From: JAIESQ01 sp964495375
Lineage (GTDB): Bacteria > Planctomycetota > Planctomycetia > Pirellulales > JAEUIK01
Direction of reading: 5' to 3'
NCBI GenBank assembly: GCA_964495375.1
Contig: CAZBWM010000020.1
Location: forward strand, 18,371-82,370
Length of the DNA stretch: 64,000 nt
The first letter of the stretch is position 1. The number at the start of each line of letters is the position of its first letter. Position numbers and translations under genes: made by a program. Positions 29,098 through 37,772 of this stretch are shown here, piece by piece. The notes under the pieces were generated by a model. That model worked only from the letters and a program-made list of their open reading frames with translations. It was not told where the DNA came from and made no database searches.

Positions 29098-30270
29098 TCA
29101 CGCGATCCGGGAGAAGACGTCGGAGACCTTGACCTTACGGGCAGTCATGGCCGGGAAGATGCTGCCGACAAAGCCGATCGAGGCGCCGGAAATGGCGCCC
29201 CAGGCCATGGCCTTGGGAGACACGGGAAAGACCAACAGAAAACCCGTGAAGCCTTCCGAAGGCAACTGGCCCGATTGGGCCAGCGCCGACGCACCCCAGG
29301 CCAGGGCCGCACCGGCGAAACCGCTCAGCGAGCCGATCAGCATCGCCTCGCCGACGACCATGGCCACGATGTGCAGCGGCTGGAAGCCCAGCACCTTGAG
29401 CACCGCCATTTCGACGCGCCGTTCGCGCGTGGAAATGCTGATGCTGTTGGCCAAGAGGATCACCATGTCGATCGAGAGGATCAGCGCCACGAAATCGATG
29501 ATGAACAGAATCACTTGGCCCTTTTCGACAAACCGTGCCACGCCCGACGACTCGGTCTCAACCTTGAGCGCCGGCTGGCTGCTGGCGAAATCGTGCTGGA
29601 TTTGCGAGATCACGCGCGGTGCGAGCTTGGCGTCGCGCAGCCGTAGCCAGACCAGGCTCACCGTGTCTTTATTGCCGGTCCCCTCGGCGAAATAATCGTC
29701 GCGAAAGAAAAAGCTCAACGGGTAGACCCCCGCCGGCATCACGCCGACAATCTTGAAACGCAGGTCCTTGCCAGCCGACGACGTGCTGAAAAACGTGAAT
29801 TGCTGGCCGACCTTCCAGTTCATCGCCTGCATCAGGGTCGAGCCCATCAGCACGCCCGACTTCTCTTTCTTCATTTCTTCGATTACGGATGGGTCGAGAT
29901 CTTCCAGACCGCCGTGCATGCGTGTGAGGTTTTCGACGCGCGTGGCGAAGCCCAACCCCGCGCGATCGCTGCGCAGCGTCTTGTCGAAGAAGCCGACGTA
30001 CAAGTTCCAGGTGGTCCAATCCTCGACGCCGCGAATGCGAGTGAGCCGCGGCAGATAGCGCACCGGCACTTCGCTGGGAGCGACCCACCGCTCGGTGACA
30101 ATCAGCTTGGCCTGGCTTGATTCGGTCGAGAGCTGCTGCCGCACGGTGGCCACGACCGAGAGCACCACCACGCAAATGGTCACCAGCACGGTCACTGCAA
30201 ATGCCGTGAGCGTCGTGCGGAGTTTGTTCCGCCCGAGGTTCTTGAGCATTAGCAGGATGAACTTGCCCAC
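29098..30270 (-). CDS. FtsX/MacB-type ABC permease (DevC-like), subunit 2
   Basis: I place the start at the GTG at 30270, giving VGKFILLMLKNLGRNKLRTT, the usual opening of FtsX permeases; upstream codons in the same frame look non-coding. The 390-residue protein has one helix near 20-40, a large extracytoplasmic domain, then helices from about 245. FtsX-type elements are SISTRERRVEMAVLKVLGFQ and a C-terminus ending SIFPAMTARKVKVSDVF. It is clearly diverged from subunit 1, so this is not a recent duplication. Spacing of seven bases to subunit 1 indicates co-translation. It should form the export path together with subunit 1 and the ATPase. Confidence 0.9.
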   Translation of the reverse strand: MGKFILLMLKNLGRNKLRTTLTAFAVTVLVTICVVVLSVVATVRQQLSTESSQAKLIVTERWVAPSEVPVRYLPRLTRIRGVEDWTTWNLYVGFFDKTLRSDRAGLGFATRVENLTRMHGGLEDLDPSVIEEMKKEKSGVLMGSTLMQAMNWKVGQQFTFFSTSSAGKDLRFKIVGVMPAGVYPLSFFFRDDYFAEGTGNKDTVSLVWLRLRDAKLAPRVISQIQHDFASSQPALKVETESSGVARFVEKGQVILFIIDFVALILSIDMVILLANSISISTRERRVEMAVLKVLGFQPLHIVAMVVGEAMLIGSLSGFAGAALAWGASALAQSGQLPSEGFTGFLLVFPVSPKAMAWGAISGASIGFVGSIFPAMTARKVKVSDVFSRIA

Positions 30271-30365
30271 GGTGGGGGTCTCTTCAGGAGATGGTTTTGC
30301 AATGCCGAGTGCACGGAGCGGGCATTGCCGCGCGACCGACAAGCTGGTTCGAATTGCCGCCGGCA

Positions 30366-31148
30366 CTAATGCGGTTGATCGGCCAACGGGCGGGCAGAGT
30401 TCGGCACCGCACCGTTGGGGACCGCTCCCCGCATCGGCAGCGGTCGATTGACGTCGCAGCGATCCTCGATCAACCGGCCACTATCGATCCGCAGCAACCG
30501 CCTGGTGCGGGCGGCCACGTTGGGATCGTGCGTAACGACTAATAGGGTCTTGTGCATTTCTTCTTGCAGCATCTGCAGCAGGTCGAGGATCTCCTTCGAT
30601 TTTTTGGTATCGAGGTCACCCGTCGGTTCGTCGGCGACGATCAGCGCCGGGTCGGTGACCAGGGCCCGCGCGATGCCGACGCGTTGTTGCTCGCCGCCGG
30701 ACATTTGCCCGGGGCGGTGATGCTCGCGGTGATCGAGCCCGACGGCCTTGAGCACTCGGTGCACCTGGTCGCGGCGGCGGCGCCCCGACATGTTCGTCAG
30801 TAGCAGCGGCAGCTCGACGTTCTCAAAGGCCGTGAGCACCGGAATCAAATGAAAGAACTGGAACACGAAGCCGATGGCGTTGGTGCGCCACTTGGCGAGC
30901 TGTGCCTCGTTCATCGCCGAGATTTCGCTGCCGCCAAAAAAAATGCGCCCGTACGTCGGCTGGTCGAGTCCGGCGATCAGGTTCAACAGCGTGGTTTTAC
31001 CCGAACCGCTGGGGCCAATCAGCCCGACGAAGTCGCCCCGTTCGATCTCGAGGTTGACTTCGTGCAGCACTTCGACGCGTTCGCTGCCCCGAATGTAGTG
31101 CTTCACGGCCTTCTCGACCCGCACCAGAATGTCGGGGTCGTGGCTCAC
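30366..31148 (-). CDS. ABC transporter ATP-binding protein (DevA/LolD/MacB-like)
   Basis: A 260-residue ATPase subunit with Walker A GPSGSGKTT (near residue 46), Q-loop FVFQFFHLIPVLTAFENVE, signature MSGGEQQRVGIARAL, Walker B LIVADEPTGDLDT and switch His in VVTHDP. The QFFHLIP and TGDLD elements mark the MacB/LolD/DevA subfamily that works with FtsX permeases by mechanotransmission rather than classical transport. Its ATG overlaps the stop of the HlyD gene by ATGA (31145-31148), implying tight coupling. The last 35 residues are a Pro/Asn-rich tail beyond the usual fold. Confidence 0.95.
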   Translation of the reverse strand: MSHDPDILVRVEKAVKHYIRGSERVEVLHEVNLEIERGDFVGLIGPSGSGKTTLLNLIAGLDQPTYGRIFFGGSEISAMNEAQLAKWRTNAIGFVFQFFHLIPVLTAFENVELPLLLTNMSGRRRRDQVHRVLKAVGLDHREHHRPGQMSGGEQQRVGIARALVTDPALIVADEPTGDLDTKKSKEILDLLQMLQEEMHKTLLVVTHDPNVAARTRRLLRIDSGRLIEDRCDVNRPLPMRGAVPNGAVPNSARPLADQPH

Positions 31149-32617
31149 GAGGATTCTCCGGCAGCGGCGTCCGCGGGCTCGGCAGCGTCCGCACCAGGGG
31201 CGGCGCCGGCAGGCAGCTCGGGCATCTTGGGCGGCCGCACGCGGCGACCGTCCGAGAGCGACTCGGCCCCCGACATCAGCACGATCTCACCTTTGTTCAA
31301 CCCACTCTTAATCTCGATCTCCTCGCCATCGCCCTCGCCCACTTCAACCTTGCGCTGGCGAGCAATCAACCCATCGAGCACGTACACGTAGGGCGTGGCG
31401 CCGTCTTCCTCAACCACGGCTCGCTTCGGCACGCGCGGCAGCCGGGCAGCGGCATTCGGATCGTGCTTGCGGACAAACAGCACCCGGCAGTTCATGTCGA
31501 CCAGCAGGTGTTGGTCGGGATTGAGCACGCGCACTTTGACGACCACGGTGCCGCGCGCTTTGTTGACCAGTGGCAGAATGCGATCGATCCGCCCTTCGTA
31601 GGTAAGGTTGTCGAACGCATCGGGGATCACGCGACAAGGATCCCCCACTGCGATCCGCTGCAGATCGGTTTCCTGAACTTCGACCTCGGCCTCCATGTCC
31701 TTGAGGTCGGCCACGACGAGCATGCTCTTGATGACCACCTCGGGATGGATGCCTTCTCCTTCTTCGGCGTTCTTCTCAATGACCGTGGCGTCGCACGGTG
31801 AGACCAGCCGCGCGTTGTCGACCATGACTTCGGCCTTACGCAACAGGGCTTTGGCCTGTTCGACCTGGGCCTCGGCCGCGGCGATTTGCTCGGGCCGGAC
31901 GCCCCGCTCTAACAGCAGCAAGCTCTGTTGCAGGCTGCGAGCGTTCGCTTCGGCGCTTTTGTATTCCGTTTGCCGCACCGTCATTTCCGCGTCGGTAATG
32001 TTCTGCGGGCTGCGCTGACGCAACTCCATCGCCCGCTCCAAGTCTTGGCGGGCTTTATCCAACTGGTGTTTCGCTTGTTCAAAAATCGCCTTGGCCTTGG
32101 CGATTTCCTCAGGCTGCGCGCCGTGGCGCAGCTCGTCGAGCTTGGCTTCCCACTGGGCCAGCGTGGCTTTGGCCGATTCGACTTCGGCCTTGAACAGGCG
32201 GTCGTCGATCTGGACGAGCAAATCGCCCTTCTTGACGGCCTGACCCGCTTCGAACGGGATGGCAACGATGTAACCCCCCACGCGCGGCGAGATATTGATG
32301 CGGCGGCGCGGCGCCAGGTAACCCGTTAGATCCAACAGCACGTCGCTCGAATCACTGGTGCCAAAGACCAGAGCATCGACCTCGACGGGGGGCTTCTCGA
32401 AATAGCCGGCCGTGTTGGCCCACATGCCAGCGGCCACGAGCACACCGCCGGTCAGGCAAAGCCAGAACAGCATCCGCACCCAGCGCACGCGGCGCCCGTT
32501 GCCGCGGCGTTCGTCCTTGTCGAGCCGCAACGCTCGCAATTGCAGGGCAACCGGTTCCTCAGCCGAAGGGACCGGCGCGTCGACCGCACGAGCGACTCGT
32601 TGTGTTTCGGTTGCCAT
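31145..32617 (-). CDS. HlyD-family periplasmic adaptor (DevB-like)
   Basis: A membrane-fusion protein linking the inner-membrane ABC complex to an outer-membrane channel. I favour the ATG at 32617 (490 residues); an in-frame start exists at 32677. After a basic cytoplasmic segment there is one TM helix (VRMLFWLCLTGGVLVAAG), then the barrel-sandwich half (ISPRVGGYIVAIPFEAGQAV), a long alpha-helical hairpin (about 120-240, coiled-coil-like, with repeated EQAK and AEAQVEQAKALL), the second lipoyl half (LVSPCDATVIEKNAEEGEGI) and a beta-barrel domain. The hairpin length fits a TolC-docking adaptor. No TolC-like gene lies in the window. Its position between the PKS genes and the ATPase gene supports lipid export. 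Confidence 0.92.
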   Translation of the reverse strand: MATETQRVARAVDAPVPSAEEPVALQLRALRLDKDERRGNGRRVRWVRMLFWLCLTGGVLVAAGMWANTAGYFEKPPVEVDALVFGTSDSSDVLLDLTGYLAPRRRINISPRVGGYIVAIPFEAGQAVKKGDLLVQIDDRLFKAEVESAKATLAQWEAKLDELRHGAQPEEIAKAKAIFEQAKHQLDKARQDLERAMELRQRSPQNITDAEMTVRQTEYKSAEANARSLQQSLLLLERGVRPEQIAAAEAQVEQAKALLRKAEVMVDNARLVSPCDATVIEKNAEEGEGIHPEVVIKSMLVVADLKDMEAEVEVQETDLQRIAVGDPCRVIPDAFDNLTYEGRIDRILPLVNKARGTVVVKVRVLNPDQHLLVDMNCRVLFVRKHDPNAAARLPRVPKRAVVEEDGATPYVYVLDGLIARQRKVEVGEGDGEEIEIKSGLNKGEIVLMSGAESLSDGRRVRPPKMPELPAGAAPGADAAEPADAAAGESS

Positions 32618-32716
32618 AGGAGTTTTGTCCACCGCGGCAGCAAGGGCCGGATTAAGGCGCGTCGAACTCAAACACACAGGACGCCGCTGCTTGGCCGGCG
32701 CTACGCTCCAACGGGC

Positions 32717-35700
32717 TTATGCCAGGTCGCCGGCAGCCTGGGATACTTCTTCATACTGACTCCACTTGCGACCGCAACCACCCGGTGCCAGCGCCGCGCC
32801 CGGCTGCGCGGTCAGTGCCAGGATGTTGTCTCCCACGCGCACGGTGCTGACAACGTAGCGATCTCCGGTGGGCAAGTACTGCACGAGCAAACAGCCCTCG
32901 GCGTCGGCATCCACGGCGACAAAATCCTTCGGTCTGCCTGCCAGCCCGGTTCCTAACAACTTGCCGACGGCTTCCTTCGCGCACCAAAGCCGCGTCGGCC
33001 AGACCTCGGCGGGCTGGGAGACCGACAGCGTTTCCAAGAGCGCGATTTCGGCGTCGGTGGCGAAGTGCGTGATGATCTCCGTGGCCCGACCATCGGCCGG
33101 CTCGAGGTCGATGCCGACCGGAACCCCCGACGCGAGCGCGACGTAAGTCGTATCGGTGTGTGCCAAACTAATGAACGGCCAAGCCGGATCGTCGGCCGGT
33201 TCGAGCGTCGGGCGCCCCGCCGCGTCGTGCCCGATCGTCATCTCGGCCGGAAACGGATACAGCGTGCCGTGCGTTTGGTGCCACCACTGTCGAACCGCGT
33301 CCTTCACTGCGACTCGCGAAAACACCAATTGCCGCTTGAGCTTCGTGTTTTCGAGAGCCCAGTAGGCGGGCATCTCCTGTGAACTCAAGAATATGCGGGC
33401 CGCCCAGTCAGGGTCAACATCCTTGAAATCTTGCTTGGTCGCCAGTGTACAGACGCTGCCGGCCGGCAGCCCCGGGACGTCGACCACGTCGGCCGTGAGA
33501 TAATGCGAGGGCAACCGCGTGCTGTCGGAGTACTTCTGCGTCCACTTCCAGACGAACTCAGACCAGCCACTGATTCGCACCCACACGCCACCTTGCCCAT
33601 CTTCAATTTCGACGTTGGCACGCAGCTTTTTGGTGTCGTGGTCGAACTCGGTGATTTCGATGCGGATCGGCGCTACCGTGCCAATTGGGGGGGTAGGGCA
33701 ATAGAACTCGACCTTGTCGGCGCCTGTCGGCAAGATGCACTGCCCGTTGGCGATCGCCCACAAACCGATGATCTGACCGATGCCGTCCATCAGGCACGGG
33801 TCGGTGAGCAACAGCGGATCGGGCTTCGAAGCGAACAGCTTGTCGGTCGGACGCACCGCCAGCGCTGCCGACGCCGCCGGATTGCCCAATTCGTAAAGAC
33901 CTGCGACGACGTGAAACGCCGGCCCGTGGAACATCCACCGCAGCGGATAAACCTGCTCTGCCGTAAAGGGCCACGCGCCGCCATCGGGCGCGGCCATGTC
34001 GAACTGCACGTCTTGCCGGTACTCGGTCGCCAGCACCACCGTCACCGAGAAGCTCTGCTTCTCTTCGAAGATCGTCGAGCATTCGACGCGGGCCACGCCT
34101 GTCTCGGGGTCGACGCTCAGCACGCGCGCCTGAATTTCGATGTCAATCCAACTAACATCGCGCATGCCGACCCAGCGCTTCCCACGCACGTTTTCAAAAC
34201 CGATCAAGCCCAGCCCGGGGCACAAGATCGAGGCCGCCTCGGCCATGAACTCCATGCTGACCGTCAGCGGCAGCACCGGCAGACACTCGTGCACCGGCTT
34301 GTTGTTGAACACGAACAAGTGATCGTGCAGGAAAATATCTTCCGCCAGATCGAGCCGGCGGTGAATGCGCAGCTCCTGATTGGGGAGCCAGTGCACGATG
34401 TCGCCCAATACGGGGAGCCGCGCCACGAGCGCCGGATCGAGCGCGGGGATCTCGGTCGCCGCCGGTTCGCTGCTCGGGCCCGCGGCGGCAACCGCATTCG
34501 AAACGGCTGCACTTACAGCAGTTGCCATGCCGCCGACCGGATAGTGGGCGGGCGCGGGGGGCGCGGCGATCGACGCGGAGCTGCCCGCCGCGCTGTACGT
34601 CGGCGCGGCGATCGGCGGTGCCGAACTCGCTGCTGTGGCAGTCGCTGCAGGCGCGGCCAGCGGTGCGCTCGCCGCGGCAGTGGTGGTTGCCTCGATCTCG
34701 GCCACGATCGCGGCCGCCGCCGGCGCAGTAGTCGCGGAACCAGCCGCTGGCACGCTCTCATGATACAGCGGCGACCAATCGATCCGCAGCGGAATCGCCA
34801 TGCGCGGGCGGGGTGGGTGCGCCTGCGGCGCGTCGAAGTCCAACGCCCGCAGCCGCCGATATCGAAACAGCGGTATGAGCTCCAACGGCGCGCCGGCCGT
34901 GAAGATCGTCGCGCACAAGTGATTCAGTTGCGTCAGCGGATTGCGCGTATCGACGTCGAGCGCAGCGGTCACCGCCTTGGCGCCGTCGGGCAAGAGCCGC
35001 TCGAGGTGGGCCGCCATGTGGCCGCCTCCCACCTGCACGAACATCCGCGCGCCATCCTCGTACATCTTGCGAATGGTTTGCCAAATGCGGAGCGGATGAT
35101 CGACGTTGAGCATCAGCGTGTCGCGAATCCCCTGCGAATCGGTCGGATACTTTTCCGCGGTGATCGACGAGTACAGATCGACGCTCGGCGGACGCAGATC
35201 GAAGTGCTGCCCGCTGTACTCGGTATCGAGCTCGGCCCGCAGATGGCTTAAGCCGGGGGTATGGATCGGCGGATACGGCAGGATGCTGACGAGAATCTGT
35301 TCTTGCCGCAACGTCTCGGCGATCCGCAGCAGCCCGTCACGATCGCCGCCGAAGATGACCCCCTCGGGCGCCATGTAAATGGCCATGTACGTGCCGGGAT
35401 TGTCGGCAAACAACGGCTCGAGCTTTTCAGCGCGGGTCCAGGCAAAGGCCAGCCGCTGCCGCCCCGCGTTGCGCGTATCGAGGTTGAGCACTTTCCAAAA
35501 GCTGGGGGCCGTCTCGTGGAAGTCGGCGCTCCCCACCACGCAGAGCGCGGCCATTTCTCCCTGGCTTTGGCCGGTCACCATGTCCATCGGAATCTTGAAA
35601 TCACGCAGCAACACCCAACCGACCCAGTTGCTGAGCGTGACCCCCATCGCGGCCAGGTAGCGCTCGCCCGCCTCCTGCGGCTTGTCGAGATCGTCGTCGA

Positions 35701-37762
35701 CCTTCGGCGGCGCCAATCGCTTCTTCAGCTTCTGGCGATACTCTTCCGGCAAGCTGGCCGGCGGGCAGAAGATCGAGCTGGTCGGCACGGTGTCGTCGGG
35801 ATGTCGATCGCGATTCTCGAAGAAGTCGAACTCGGCCCGCACGTCGGGGTAGTGCAAGCAGAGCTCCATCAAGTGATCGGGATAGTTGCCAATCAAACCG
35901 GGGAAGCCCATGCCCGGCAGGATGAAGCCCACTTTGCCTTCGTGTCTCGCGGCGTCAGCGGCGAAGTAGATCTCGGCCACGTCGTCGAAGTTGGTTTCGG
36001 CCGCCAAACCTTCGCGGCAACGCGCGAGCAGGCGGCGCAAGTGCGCGAGATCGTCGGCCACGAGCGCCAGCTTGCAGGGCTGCGCGAAATCGAGCTCGCG
36101 CGATAACGACCAGGCGATGTCTCCCAGCGTGGCCCCGGTGCCGTCGGCATCGAGAAAACGTTCGAGCCGCGCAAGTTTGGCGGCCAACTCGCCGCGCGAC
36201 TGCGCGGTGAAGCACACCAGGTCGCTCGCCCGCGAAACGCCGGGATCGAACGGTCGCGGCAAGAGCGCGGGCGCTGGCTCCGGTGCTGCGACGGCGGCCG
36301 CCGATGCTTCCGCGGCCACGCCGGCGGGCAGTTCGGGCACGCTCACACTGGCGCCGCCGACGGGCGTCATTACTTCTTCGAGAATCACGTGCGCGTTGAT
36401 TCCGCCGAATCCGAACGCGTTCACACCAGCGCGCCGGGGCCCAAGCGCCGGACTGTGAATCCAGGGGCGCGTCTGCGTCACCATGTAGAACGGCGCGTCT
36501 GCCAGCTCTTCGCGCGGCTGCTCGCAGTTCAGGCTGGGCGGAATGATCTTGTTCGACAGGGCCAGCGCCGCTTTGATGATGGCCGCCATGCCGGCGGCCG
36601 GCATCGTGTGCCCGATCATCGATTTGACGGTGCCCATCGCTCGGGCGGTCGCCGGCTTGTTGCTGCGGCCATAGAAAGTTTTGACCGTTTCCAATTCGAC
36701 CTGATCGCCAACCACGGTGCCGGTGCCGTGCAATTCGAGCAAGCCGATGCTATCCCGATCGACGCCGGCATCGTGATAGGCGTTCTCCAGGCAGCGAACC
36801 TGCCCGCCGCTGGCCGGAGCTAACACATCGACATCCTTGCCGTCGCTGGCCGAGCCGACCCCCTTGATGACGGCGTAGATTTCGTCGCCGTCGCGCCGGG
36901 CGTCTTCCAGCCGCTTGAGCACGATGGCCCCGCCCCCTTCGCCCACCAGCAGCCCGTCGGCGCGACTGTCCATCGGCCGAATTGTGCGTGAGGGGGAGAG
37001 GGCCCCCAAGCGGGTAAACACGTAGAGAAACGACGGCGTCATGCTGAGGAACAAGCCCGAGGCGACCGCCAGATCGCTTTGGCCGGTGCGCAACCGCCAG
37101 ACCGCTTGCTCGACGGCCAACAGCGACGATGCGCAGGCGGCGTCGACGGCATAGGCCGCCCCGCGCAGGTTCAAGCGATTCGCGGCCCGGCTCGCCGAAA
37201 TGTTCGAGACCGCCGTCGAAACATTGTCGATGTCGCGCGGCGTGCAGGCCTTGCGCAAGAACGTCTCAATCTCGCCGCGCTCGCGATCGATGAGCCCCGG
37301 AAAACCGCGGGCGATCATTTCGAGCACCATCTCGAACATTTCGGCCCGCAGCGTCAGTTCGACGAGCTTGCCGGTGGGGTAGGCGCCGCGCCCCATGATC
37401 AAATCGGTTCGTTCGCGAACCGGAGCGCCCTCGGCGATGCGGGCGTCGCGCAGCGCCTCGTCGATGATATGCAGCATGAAGAACTGATCGGGATCGCCGT
37501 GCCGAACCAGATTCGGCAGCACGCCGTAGGGGACGGGGTCGAAGAGGACGTCGTCACCCAGGAAGCCGCCGCGGCTGAAAGGGATGTGGGCGTCGTGCTC
37601 GGGCGCGTACCCGAAGTTCGGATGAAAGCGCCACCGCTTCGGAGGTCGGTCGCTGATGCAATCGACGCCACCGGCCAGATTCGCCCAATACTCGCGCAGG
37701 TTGCGCGCCTGGGGAAAGATGCACGCCATCCCGACGATGGCAATGTCCCGCTGCTCTTGCAT
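32717..37762 (-). CDS. PKS-C: KS-AT-DH polyketide synthase with fused PPTase
   Basis: A 1681-residue type I PKS with the start at ATG 37762. KS, about 3-465: active-site DAACASS, HGTGTVVGD and VKSMIGH give an intact Cys-His-His triad. AT-like domain, about 605-975: nucleophile in GQSQGE, with PIHTP where malonyl-specific ATs have AFHS. An Ala/Pro-rich linker, about 1000-1110. Double hot-dog dehydratase, about 1115-1410: HDHLF, LPVLPLTVSMEFMAEAA, and second-half DGIGQ. C-terminal Sfp-type phosphopantetheinyl transferase, about 1455-1645: VGIDLEP and WCAKEAVGKLL bind Mg2+/CoA. There is no ACP in this chain, so the PPTase presumably loads the ACP of PKS-A in trans. The architecture recalls PfaC/enediyne-type iterative PKSs. 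It starts ten bases after the KR gene ends. Confidence 0.93.
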   Translation of the reverse strand: MQEQRDIAIVGMACIFPQARNLREYWANLAGGVDCISDRPPKRWRFHPNFGYAPEHDAHIPFSRGGFLGDDVLFDPVPYGVLPNLVRHGDPDQFFMLHIIDEALRDARIAEGAPVRERTDLIMGRGAYPTGKLVELTLRAEMFEMVLEMIARGFPGLIDRERGEIETFLRKACTPRDIDNVSTAVSNISASRAANRLNLRGAAYAVDAACASSLLAVEQAVWRLRTGQSDLAVASGLFLSMTPSFLYVFTRLGALSPSRTIRPMDSRADGLLVGEGGGAIVLKRLEDARRDGDEIYAVIKGVGSASDGKDVDVLAPASGGQVRCLENAYHDAGVDRDSIGLLELHGTGTVVGDQVELETVKTFYGRSNKPATARAMGTVKSMIGHTMPAAGMAAIIKAALALSNKIIPPSLNCEQPREELADAPFYMVTQTRPWIHSPALGPRRAGVNAFGFGGINAHVILEEVMTPVGGASVSVPELPAGVAAEASAAAVAAPEPAPALLPRPFDPGVSRASDLVCFTAQSRGELAAKLARLERFLDADGTGATLGDIAWSLSRELDFAQPCKLALVADDLAHLRRLLARCREGLAAETNFDDVAEIYFAADAARHEGKVGFILPGMGFPGLIGNYPDHLMELCLHYPDVRAEFDFFENRDRHPDDTVPTSSIFCPPASLPEEYRQKLKKRLAPPKVDDDLDKPQEAGERYLAAMGVTLSNWVGWVLLRDFKIPMDMVTGQSQGEMAALCVVGSADFHETAPSFWKVLNLDTRNAGRQRLAFAWTRAEKLEPLFADNPGTYMAIYMAPEGVIFGGDRDGLLRIAETLRQEQILVSILPYPPIHTPGLSHLRAELDTEYSGQHFDLRPPSVDLYSSITAEKYPTDSQGIRDTLMLNVDHPLRIWQTIRKMYEDGARMFVQVGGGHMAAHLERLLPDGAKAVTAALDVDTRNPLTQLNHLCATIFTAGAPLELIPLFRYRRLRALDFDAPQAHPPRPRMAIPLRIDWSPLYHESVPAAGSATTAPAAAAIVAEIEATTTAAASAPLAAPAATATAASSAPPIAAPTYSAAGSSASIAAPPAPAHYPVGGMATAVSAAVSNAVAAAGPSSEPAATEIPALDPALVARLPVLGDIVHWLPNQELRIHRRLDLAEDIFLHDHLFVFNNKPVHECLPVLPLTVSMEFMAEAASILCPGLGLIGFENVRGKRWVGMRDVSWIDIEIQARVLSVDPETGVARVECSTIFEEKQSFSVTVVLATEYRQDVQFDMAAPDGGAWPFTAEQVYPLRWMFHGPAFHVVAGLYELGNPAASAALAVRPTDKLFASKPDPLLLTDPCLMDGIGQIIGLWAIANGQCILPTGADKVEFYCPTPPIGTVAPIRIEITEFDHDTKKLRANVEIEDGQGGVWVRISGWSEFVWKWTQKYSDSTRLPSHYLTADVVDVPGLPAGSVCTLATKQDFKDVDPDWAARIFLSSQEMPAYWALENTKLKRQLVFSRVAVKDAVRQWWHQTHGTLYPFPAEMTIGHDAAGRPTLEPADDPAWPFISLAHTDTTYVALASGVPVGIDLEPADGRATEIITHFATDAEIALLETLSVSQPAEVWPTRLWCAKEAVGKLLGTGLAGRPKDFVAVDADAEGCLLVQYLPTGDRYVVSTVRVGDNILALTAQPGAALAPGGCGRKWSQYEEVSQAAGDLA

Positions 37763-37772
37763 GTCGCGTGCC

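Noticed and set aside
33431..35251. Plus-strand open frame of 606 codons opposite PKS-C
   Set aside because: The opposite strand has unambiguous AT, DH and PPTase motifs; this translation is Arg/His/Gln-rich and featureless.
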